From an uncultured Oscillochloris sp. (GTDB lineage: Bacteria; Chloroflexota; Chloroflexia; Chloroflexales; Chloroflexaceae), in assembly GCA_903877945.1 (NCBI GenBank), contig CAIRFY010000695.1:1-9570 (forward strand): a stretch of 9,570 nucleotides of DNA. The letters are read 5' to 3'. The translations under genes and the position numbers were made by a program. Below the pieces are notes generated by a model that was not told the origin of the DNA, ran no database searches, and saw only the letters and a list, made by a program, of their open reading frames with translations. Shown here piece after piece: positions 1 through 5,469 of this stretch. Position 1 is the first letter of the stretch; every line of letters begins with the position of its first letter.

Positions 1-16
1 CCCCCGCACGCGGGGG
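1..16. repeat. Short perfect C/G hairpin (copy 1)
   Basis: Perfect inverted repeat: C5-G-C, a 2-base centre (AC), then G-C-G5. The G-run continues to position 19. It has the same design as the hairpin at 33-52 and may extend beyond the left edge of the window. It lies downstream of the minus-strand surface-protein gene. No T-run follows it, so it does not look like a classic intrinsic terminator. Confidence 0.6.
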
Positions 17-32
17 GGGATAATGCGTTGTT

Positions 33-52
33 CCCCCCCGCTTGCGGGGGGG
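33..52. repeat. Perfect C7GC/GCG7 hairpin (copy 2)
   Basis: Perfect 9-bp inverted repeat: C7-G-C, centre TT, then G-C-G7. A further G7 run follows at 56-62 after a CTA spacer. With the G-run at 12-19, the segment carries three long plus-strand G-runs, so it could form strong hairpins or other G-rich structures. It may slow or stop transcription from the minus-strand gene, but no U-tract follows on that strand. I recall similar C/G hairpin repeats between genes in Chloroflexus-like genomes; that comparison is from memory. Confidence 0.65.
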
Positions 53-109
53 CTAGGGGGGGTGATCGGCGAGAGCCTTTCTGCGAAGATATTTACAACT
101 GTAGTACTA

Positions 110-153
110 TTGGCTATCGGCTATTGGCTATCGGCTATCGGCTATGTTGGCTA
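110..153. repeat. Heptamer tandem repeat T(T/C)GGCTA
   Basis: Five head-to-tail 7-bp units (TTGGCTA or TCGGCTA) run from 110 to 144. After a TG insertion, a sixth TTGGCTA lies at 147-153. The last three bases of the sixth copy (151-153) are the reverse complement of the TAG stop codon of the minus-strand surface-protein gene, so the array touches the end of that reading frame. It is a variable-number simple repeat of unknown function. The stretch between the hairpins and this array (63-109) shows nothing recognisable. Confidence 0.85.
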
Positions 154-3100
154 CCGCCGGATCACCGGCAGATACATCCGCTGTGGCGTGATCACATCCA
201 GCGTCAGCGTGTCGCTGGCCGGGTCGGCGTTTGCTGCTGTGAGGTAGGCCGTGCTGGGGATCAGCGTTCCCTCTGCCTTCCAGTCAACTGTTACTGTGAA
301 GCTGATGCTCTTGGTCGTGTTCAGCGCCACGTCGCTTGGCCCCCAGGTGATCGTGTTGCCTGCGCGGGTCGCCGTGTCTTGGTGCAGCCACGTCCCGAAG
401 GTCAGGCTGATCGGCAGCGTCACCGTGATGGTGCCCTGCTTCAGCGCCAGCTCTGCCCCGTTGCCCACTGTCAGTTGGTAGGTCAACGTCTGGCCGGGTA
501 GGACTGCGGTGCGGTTATTATCTACCTGCTGCATCAGGAACGGGAAGGCTAGATTTGCCACCCGCACCTGTACCGCTGCGCTCACCTGGAAGCTGGCATC
601 GTGTACCGTGTAGCTGAGACTGTCGTTGCCCAGGAAACCCGTGGTTGGCGTGTAGATGATGGTGTCGCCGACCAGGGTTGCGGCTCCGTGCTGCGGCGTG
701 CCGATGCTCATGGTGATGGGGCTGCCGTCGGGGTTGCTGACCCCCAGCAGCAGCGGGTTGATCGTCAGCGCCGTATTGAACAGCGTGGTCATGCTGATGT
801 CGCTGAGGCTGGGTGGCCCGTTCAGGCTCAAGGCGACCTGGGCGCTGGCGCTCGTGTCGCCCAAGCTGTACGCGGCGGTGTTGATGATGCTTCGGCCCAG
901 GTACGGGGCGACGCTGCTGCTGTTCACGGTAAAGCTGATGCTGGCGCTGCCGCCCGCCGCGATGGCCCCCGGCTGCCAATTGATTCGTGTGCCGTCGAAG
1001 GTTGCCGTGTCCTGGCTCACCCAGTTCGCAAAGGTGACGCCCAAGGGCAGCGTGTCGCTCACCGTGACGCCGCTGGCGATGGCTTGACTGGCGTTGTGCA
1101 GGGTGAGGGTGTAGGTGATGGGCGTGCCGCCGGGGATGGCCTGCAAGCCAGCGGGCGAACTGGCCCGCGCCTCGATCCAGACGGACGTGGGCACCGGGAA
1201 GAGCGCGTACTGGCCCATCTGGGTGAGCGTGAAGCTCAGGCTGGTGGTCGTCGCCGCCGCCGCCGTGATCCCCGCCGTCGTCCAGACGCCCTGGCTGGCG
1301 GCGAGGCTGGTGGCCGTCACACCCGCCGCCCTAATCCCCGCCGTTGTCCAGACGCCCTGGCTGGCGTCGAAGCGGCGCAGTTCAAGTGTTTGCGTCGTGG
1401 CGGCGGTGGGCAGCGTGAGCGTGACTGGTGCCGTGAAGGCGAAGTTGGGCAAGGGCTGGAACGTGCTGGGGTTCGTCGCATTGAGGGTGAAGGCCAACTG
1501 TGCCTGTTGACTGGCCGTCGGCGTGATGGTGGTCGTCGGAAGGATGCTCGTCGGAATATAGGCGAGGACGATGGGTTCCGGGAACACCTTGGGCGGCAGG
1601 TCGAGCATCACGGAACCCGCCGCCGTGGTCAACAAGGGTACGGGGGGCTGGTTGGCGGTGGGGCTGCTGTCCAGGAACTGGCCGGTGAACTCCAAGGCCC
1701 CTACGGTGCAGGGGTTGGCGCGCTTCAGGCGCATGAGATCGCTGGCGGGGCAGTTCGTGCCGATTTGCAGCCCGGTGGGGTTGGTGATCAGCATTTCGCT
1801 TGCGTCAAAATCGTTTACTATCAAATTCCCCTGGGCAGCACTGGTGGTCTTCGTACCGAACCAATGCACCTGGGCAGCACTGGTGGTGTTCGGACTGAGC
1901 CAACTGGTGGTGGCGTTTATGGCACCGGAGTACTGGTTCAATAGCCCCCCGGTATTCGCATCCAGCAGACTATTGATGAGCGTGGGCGCAAATCCATTCG
2001 TGGTGTAGATGGCACCGCCACCACCGCCGGATTTAGCGATATTTCCTCTGAAGGTCACATTGATCAGCGTCGGGCTGCTGTTTCGGTTGTACATCCCGCC
2101 GCCATAACCGAAGTTCCCTTTCATGCTGTCACCCTGCAAAAGGGAGGCGTAGTTGGCGACATTGTAAACGAAGATCACATTGGTCAGCGTGGGGCTACCG
2201 CCGTCGTTGTACATCCCACCGCCGCCAGACCTGGCGTAGTTGTGAAAGAAGATCACATTGTTCAGCGTGGGGCTGCCGCCGATGTTGTACATCCCACCGC
2301 CGTAATCCTCTGACCATCCATCCGTAATGAGAAACCCATCCAGCACCGTCCTGCTGGTTACATTGACCGCTGTGACCACATGCCGGGTTAGGTACATGGG
2401 GAGGCACAGCGAGGGATCTGGTGGCATGACGGTGAAGCATGTTGACCTGTCGCTTAAGATGGCGTCGGGCCCCAGCACCGGATTATTCGCTTTGAATACC
2501 TCACCACTCAACATCGTGCCCGTGCCGTCCGACACCTGACGTTGATCGCGGCTGGTTTCGGTGCCGACGAAGCCCCCGTAGAGCGCAACGCCGTCCTTCA
2601 AAGTGAAGGGGCCGTAGTAGTTACCCGTGGCAACCCAAATCTCCGTGCCAGCGGAGGCCGCGTTGATGGCGGTTTGCAGATCCGAGTAGGCATTCGCCCA
2701 CGAGCCGCCATTTTCGCCACCACCCCATCGGCTGAATCCACCGACATAGATAATACGGGTTGGTGGCACGGGCGTGGCGGTGGGCGGCAGCGGCGTGGCC
2801 GTGGCGGTGGCGGTATTCGTCGCCGTCGGGGTTGCCGTCGCGGTGTTAGTTGCCGTCGCCGTCGGCGTGTTCGTCGCCGTCGCGATGGCAGTGGCGGTAT
2901 TGGTCGCGGTGGCGGTGGCGGTCGCGGTGGGCGTGTCAGTGGCGGTCGCGGTTGGGGGGATCGGTGTGTCAGTGACGGTGGCCGTCGGTGGGACGGGCGT
3001 ATTGGTGGAAGTTCCCGTCGGTGTATTGGTGGCGGTCGCGGTGGGCGGGACGGGCGTGTCAGTGACGGTTGCCGTCGGTGTATTGGTGGCGGTCGCGGTT

Positions 3101-3879
3101 AGGGGGATCGGCGTGTTCGTCGCCGTTGCCGTCGGTGTATTGGTGGAAGTTCCCGTCGGTGTATTGGTGGCGGTCGCGGTCGGGGGGATCGGCGTGTCAG
3201 TGACGGTCGCGGTGGGCGTAGGTGTCGCGGTGGCGGTGTTGGTCGCCGTCGCCGTCGGGGTTGCCGTCGCGGTGGCGGTGTTCGTCGGCGTCGCGGTGGC
3301 GGTGTTCGTCGCCGTCGCGGTGTTGGTCGCCGTGGCGGTGTTGGTCGCCGTTGGTGTCGCGGTGGCGGTGTTGGTCGCCGTCGCCGTCGGGGTTGCCGTC
3401 GCGGTGGCGGTGTTCGTCGGCGTCGCGGTGGCGGTGTTGGTCGCCGTGGCGGTGTTGGTCGCCGTGGCGGTGTTGGTCGCCGTTGCCGTCGCGGTGGCGG
3501 TGTTGGTCGCCGTCGCGGTGGCGGTGTTGGTCGCCGTGGCGGTGTTGGTCGCCGTGGCGGTGTTGGTCGCCGTGGCCGTCGGCACCACCAGCGCCGTCGC
3601 CCCGCTGACCCAGTTCGAGGTTGCGCCGCTCAGGGCGAAGCCATTCAGCGTGCCGGTGCTTGCGCCGCTGGTCAGGTCGCTCAGCGTCGTGAGGCCGGTA
3701 TTCGTCCCGCTGGCGACACCTTGGTTAAAGGGGTAGTAGGCCACCAGCCCGGCTTCCGTGCCGGTCAGCTCGGTTCCCTTCGCCGCCTGGATCTGGGCCT
3801 GGGTGCGGGCCACATTCCAGACCCGTAGCTCATCAATCGTGCCGGTCAGGAAGTAGCTTGCGCCGTTCAGGCTGCCCAC
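151..3879 (-). CDS. Secreted multidomain surface protein, 3' part (LamG end, Thr-rich linker, beta-helix, DUF11-like domains)
   Basis: This is the larger, downstream part (1242 codons) of a surface-protein gene split by an in-frame TAA. Residue numbers start at the GTG at 3879. Residues 1-75 finish a LamG domain (SLNGASYF, then [16 protein letters not shown]). Residues 98-374 are a Thr/Ala/Asn/Pro linker. Residues 375-732 resemble the 'choice-of-anchor Q' parallel beta-helix family (IIYV start, [25 protein letters not shown], repeated GGGMYN and SPTLxNV coils). Residues 735-895 are unassigned. Residues 897-1015 and 1108-1235 are DUF11-like, and 1018-1103 are cadherin/Ig-like ([12 protein letters not shown]). 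The chain ends RMYLPVIRR, a C-terminus I recall from exported Chloroflexota proteins. Such proteins are secreted or surface-bound and probably act in adhesion or glycan binding; no enzyme active site was seen. The GTG has no Shine-Dalgarno and the product would lack a signal peptide, so independent translation is unlikely. Confidence 0.8.
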   Translation of the reverse strand: MGSLNGASYFLTGTIDELRVWNVARTQAQIQAAKGTELTGTEAGLVAYYPFNQGVASGTNTGLTTLSDLTSGASTGTLNGFALSGATSNWVSGATALVVPTATATNTATATNTATATNTATATATNTATATATATNTATATNTATATNTATATPTNTATATATPTATATNTATATPTATNTATATNTATATNTATATPTNTATATATPTATATNTATATPTPTATVTDTPIPPTATATNTPTGTSTNTPTATATNTPIPLTATATNTPTATVTDTPVPPTATATNTPTGTSTNTPVPPTATVTDTPIPPTATATDTPTATATATATNTATAIATATNTPTATATNTATATPTATNTATATATPLPPTATPVPPTRIIYVGGFSRWGGGENGGSWANAYSDLQTAINAASAGTEIWVATGNYYGPFTLKDGVALYGGFVGTETSRDQRQVSDGTGTMLSGEVFKANNPVLGPDAILSDRSTCFTVMPPDPSLCLPMYLTRHVVTAVNVTSRTVLDGFLITDGWSEDYGGGMYNIGGSPTLNNVIFFHNYARSGGGGMYNDGGSPTLTNVIFVYNVANYASLLQGDSMKGNFGYGGGMYNRNSSPTLINVTFRGNIAKSGGGGGAIYTTNGFAPTLINSLLDANTGGLLNQYSGAINATTSWLSPNTTSAAQVHWFGTKTTSAAQGNLIVNDFDASEMLITNPTGLQIGTNCPASDLMRLKRANPCTVGALEFTGQFLDSSPTANQPPVPLLTTAAGSVMLDLPPKVFPEPIVLAYIPTSILPTTTITPTASQQAQLAFTLNATNPSTFQPLPNFAFTAPVTLTLPTAATTQTLELRRFDASQGVWTTAGIRAAGVTATSLAASQGVWTTAGITAAAATTTSLSFTLTQMGQYALFPVPTSVWIEARASSPAGLQAIPGGTPITYTLTLHNASQAIASGVTVSDTLPLGVTFANWVSQDTATFDGTRINWQPGAIAAGGSASISFTVNSSSVAPYLGRSIINTAAYSLGDTSASAQVALSLNGPPSLSDISMTTLFNTALTINPLLLGVSNPDGSPITMSIGTPQHGAATLVGDTIIYTPTTGFLGNDSLSYTVHDASFQVSAAVQVRVANLAFPFLMQQVDNNRTAVLPGQTLTYQLTVGNGAELALKQGTITVTLPISLTFGTWLHQDTATRAGNTITWGPSDVALNTTKSISFTVTVDWKAEGTLIPSTAYLTAANADPASDTLTLDVITPQRMYLPVIRR
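1268..1366 (-). repeat. Internal 66-bp tandem duplication
   Basis: A 33-bp stretch at 1268-1300 recurs at 1334-1366 with one C/T difference, offset 66 bp (22 codons). It duplicates the peptide [11 protein letters not shown], followed by a diverged Thr/Ala segment. The duplication is in frame and lies just before the first DUF11-like domain. Confidence 0.85.
2761..3585 (-). repeat. Low-complexity Thr/Ala/Asn/Pro linker made of nested DNA repeats
   Basis: About 825 bp coding for a spacer of roughly 275 residues, almost only T, A, N, P, V, D, S, G and I. The 3' half of the DNA (about 3430-3580) is dominated by an 18-bp unit coding ATNTAT. Larger exact repeats also occur: 86 bp at 3221-3306 repeated at 3353-3438 (offset 132, 44 codons), and 44 bp at 2999-3042 repeated at 3137-3180 (offset 138, 46 codons). 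All offsets are multiples of three, so copy-number changes keep the frame. It separates the LamG domain from the beta-helix, as an extended and possibly glycosylated stalk. Confidence 0.9.
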
Positions 3880-3882
3880 TTA
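3880..3882 (-). other. In-frame TAA stop inside the LamG domain
   Basis: On the minus strand the codons read GCC TAA GTG GGC. The frame on both sides is the same and the LamG fold continues across it: the VYLDG strand lies before it, and SLNG...IDELRVWN follows. A single-base change would restore a 1404-residue protein. Confidence 0.9.
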
Positions 3883-4365
3883 GGCGGGGCCGCTCACGGT
3901 CGCCAGCGCCTGATTACCACCCGTACTCACCGGGCCGGTCAGCGCGATGCCATCGAGGTAGACGCTGGCGGCGACGATGCCGCCGCTGCCGGGATACGCC
4001 ACCGCCAGGTGGTGCCAAGTGCCATCATTGACCGTGGCGGGCCAGGTGACGGTGCTGTTATTCGCCTCGACCGTCACCTTGCCCGCCTGAATACCGACGC
4101 TCAAGCGCGATAAGAAGGCCGTGCCGCCATAGGCGAAGACCATGCCATAGCCGGTGAAGGTCGGCGGCACCTTTACCCACGCCTCCACCGTGCGGGCGCT
4201 GTTGGCGAGCGGGGCGTTGGTCAGCGTGGCGATGGTGACGGAGTCGTTGACCCCATCGAAGTCGAGGGCATTGGCGACGGTGGCGGCGTGAACCGACCAG
4301 GTGAGACCGGCGATGAGCAGCGCGGCGAACAGGAACGTGGCGATGATGCGTGGCTTGGCGAACAA
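3880..4365 (-). CDS. Secreted surface protein, 5' part (signal peptide and first part of LamG domain)
   Basis: This is the 161-codon upstream part of the same gene as 151-3879. The start is TTG at 4363-4365, chosen because GGAGGA lies eight to nine bases upstream (4371-4378) and because the residues that follow form a signal peptide: KPR, then a hydrophobic core TFLFAALLIAGL, with likely cleavage after SVHA (residue 27). From residue 33 comes a LamG/concanavalin-like lectin fold: ALDFDGVNDSVTI, RTVEAWVKV, DGTWHHLAVAY and VYLDG. The domain stops about two strands short because of the TAA. Alone, this would export a truncated and probably unstable LamG fragment. LamG domains bind sugars, proteins or calcium outside the cell; the ligand cannot be predicted here. 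A TATAAT sits about 65 bases upstream. Confidence 0.8.
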   Translation of the reverse strand: MFAKPRIIATFLFAALLIAGLTWSVHAATVANALDFDGVNDSVTIATLTNAPLANSARTVEAWVKVPPTFTGYGMVFAYGGTAFLSRLSVGIQAGKVTVEANNSTVTWPATVNDGTWHHLAVAYPGSGGIVAASVYLDGIALTGPVSTGGNQALATVSGPA

Positions 4366-4370
4366 GGCGT

Positions 4371-4378
4371 GTTCCTCC
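4371..4378 (-). promoter_or_regulatory. Shine-Dalgarno for the TTG start of the LamG gene
   Basis: GGAGGAAC on the minus strand, eight bases from the GGAGG core to the TTG codon. It decides the otherwise doubtful TTG start. Confidence 0.75.
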
Positions 4379-4384
4379 AGGTAG

Positions 4385-4798
4385 GCAAGCGCCTGGGCCT
4401 CGCGTAAGGCGCAGAACGGCTACGCGCCGATTATAACGCAGGGTGACCAGAGCGACTTCGCTGGTGCTGGCCTGGATCTGAGCGCCGCCCTTGACCCCGC
4501 CACTGGCAAGGGGAATTTCCTGGTCTCAGTCACCGCTGGTGGCGACAAGATCGACGGAGCCTGGTTCAGCCTTCCGACGGCGAATTCCACCGTGAAGGTT
4601 CACCTGAACAAGCTGGATCAGCCCACCGCCACTCTGCGTGCGGTTGTCTTCAACGACAACGCGCTTACCGATGGAGCCTGGGACGTGCCCGGCGAAGATG
4701 GAGTCGGCGGATTCCATATCCTGGTGGCCGATAGTTTCGGTGAAGTTACGAAACCGCAAGGGCGGGATGCACCGCACGACGGCGTGGAAGCTGGCTAA
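4385..4798 (+). pseudogene. Relic of an SdrD B-like domain surface protein
   Basis: The plus-strand frame is open from just after a TAG (4382-4384) to the TAA at 4796-4798, but has no sensible start codon or RBS. From about 4412 to 4750 the translation resembles the SdrD B-like/carboxypeptidase-regulatory-like repeats of large bacterial surface proteins: ITQGDQSDF, LDLSAALDPATGKGNFLVSV, KIDGAWF, then TLRAVVFNDNALTDGAWDVP and GVGGFHILVADSFGEVT. In such proteins I recall the sequence going on with a 'GNPLCT'-like segment. Here it breaks off right after GEVT and becomes unrelated residues. It is therefore a fragment truncated at both ends, left by deletion or recombination. The reading frame shows no internal stop, so the break may be fairly recent. 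Family assignment is from memory of the motif pattern. Confidence 0.6.
4430..4435 (-). promoter_or_regulatory. Candidate -10 box for the LamG surface-protein gene
   Basis: A perfect TATAAT on the minus strand would give a leader of about 55-60 nt to the TTG start. No TTGACA-like hexamer is visible 16-18 bases upstream, so the promoter is only suggestive. It lies inside the plus-strand relic of a surface protein. Confidence 0.4.
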
Positions 4799-4872
4799 CG
4801 CCTTCGCCCGCCGCGCCCAGATTACCCCCCCAGGAAGCGTACAACGCACTGATTGTCGAGGAAATGCGGTGA
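4767..4872 (+). pseudogene. Unrecognised short coding-like fragment with possible C7 frameshift
   Basis: From ATG 4767 the frame reads MHRTTAWKLANAFARRAQITPP, then reaches a run of seven C (4825-4831). If one base is skipped there, it continues EAYNALIVEEMR and ends at TGA 4870-4872. Both halves look like ordinary protein, whereas the unshifted frame runs on as unconvincing sequence to 4892. No family is recognised. It may be the C-terminal end of a lost gene that abuts the SdrD-like relic, or a chance reading. Confidence 0.3.
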
Positions 4873-4940
4873 CTCGCGCTGCCCTGCGGTGAGATCGTGG
4901 CGAGCAGTAGGTGTAAAAAAATGCCGCTGTACGTCTGAGA
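4873..4940. other. Intergenic stretch with an A7 run
   Basis: No gene is visible between the fragment ending at 4872 and the promoter of the BREX operon. The only notable element is a run of seven A (4915-4921), which is AT-rich against a GC-rich background and could help DNA opening or bending upstream of the promoter. No convincing hairpin or terminator was found. Confidence 0.4.
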
Positions 4941-4949
4941 TGTTATACT
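4941..4949 (+). promoter_or_regulatory. Candidate extended -10 promoter of the BREX operon
   Basis: TGT followed by TATACT makes an extended -10 element (TGnTATAnT class). No good -35 hexamer is seen 17 bases upstream, which extended -10 promoters can tolerate. It would start a transcript near 4956, about 25 nt before the ATG of brxF. Confidence 0.45.
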
Positions 4950-4980
4950 TCTGGCATGGACAATAGCTGTGGTGACTTCA

Positions 4981-5454
4981 ATGCTCTCTCCTGATCTCTC
5001 CATCACTCTGAGCATGTGGCTCACCGGAACCCATTATTACCGATGTGGTCTCGTCGTCCACACGGATATTCGCCGCCTCCAGCAGATCGTTCCCTCCCTC
5101 ACAACGGTGTATGGCTGGCCTGTATGTTCGCTTGGCTCAGTGCTGAGCGCCGCGTTGCTCCCACTTCTGCCCGCGCAGCGCAGCAGTGCCACCGCTGCGG
5201 CACTTGCACAGGCACTCCAGCCATACGGAGCCGGACCAATCCTCTGCACCGACATTGACCTCTTATTCGATCCATCACTGCGTCTGGAGCCGCTGCGGCT
5301 GCTTCGCGACCATAGCCGCCAGACGACTCTGGTGGTTCTCTGGCCTGGGGTGTGGGCAGGTAGTCTGCTCACCTACGCAGTGCCAGCCCACGCCCATTAC
5401 CGTGCCTGGAACCGTACTGAGTTGCCGACACATGCCGTTATTCCGCTGATCTGA
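4981..5454 (+). CDS. brxF: BREX type 3 BrxF-like protein lacking a Walker A motif
   Basis: A 157-residue protein, close to the usual BrxF length of about 150. BrxF is the small P-loop-type protein encoded first in type 3 BREX phage-defence operons; its molecular role is not well known. The C-terminal half fits the family as I remember it: a Walker-B-like strand (PILCTDIDLLFDP, residues 86-98), LEPLRLLRDHSRQTTLVVLWPG (residues 102-123), then LLTYAVPAHAHYRAW (129-143). At the N-terminus, YYRCGLVV (19-26) corresponds to the first strand, but the following HTDIRRLQ replaces the expected GxxGxGKS/T, with no gap in spacing. ATP binding by the standard P-loop is therefore unlikely. ATG 4981 was chosen because GGTGA precedes it by five bases; GTG at 4969 or 4972 is possible. 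The stop is 15 bases before brxC, so the two are probably cotranscribed. Confidence 0.75.
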   Translation: MLSPDLSITLSMWLTGTHYYRCGLVVHTDIRRLQQIVPSLTTVYGWPVCSLGSVLSAALLPLLPAQRSSATAAALAQALQPYGAGPILCTDIDLLFDPSLRLEPLRLLRDHSRQTTLVVLWPGVWAGSLLTYAVPAHAHYRAWNRTELPTHAVIPLI

Positions 5455-5469
5455 GCCATTTGAGGGCGT

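Noticed and set aside
33..52. Intrinsic terminator for the minus-strand surface gene
   Set aside because: The hairpin is strong, but no run of T follows it on the minus strand, so only a pause or hairpin element can be claimed.
601..1944. A 447-codon plus-strand frame rich in Gly/Arg
   Set aside because: Low-quality Arg/Gly/Ala composition typical of an antisense frame of a Thr/Ala-rich gene; the minus strand carries recognisable DUF11-like domains here.
2999..3580. Regular repeats that could suggest a CRISPR array or a tandem satellite
   Set aside because: Units are 18 bp codon repeats and long in-frame duplications with no unique spacers, and they continue a coding frame.
2774..3736. A 320-codon plus-strand frame of Val/Ala/Leu repeats opposite the linker
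   Set aside because: It is the reverse complement of the Thr/Ala linker repeats; repeats with units divisible by three stay open in several frames. No RBS, and the opposite strand has convincing flanking domains.
3877..3879. GTG as a genuine start of a separate gene after the TAA
   Set aside because: No Shine-Dalgarno, no signal peptide, and it would begin in the middle of a LamG strand.
4872..4906. Weak hairpin (CTCGC...GCGAG) before the BREX operon
   Set aside because: Only five base pairs with a loop of more than 20 bases; not a credible terminator or attenuator.
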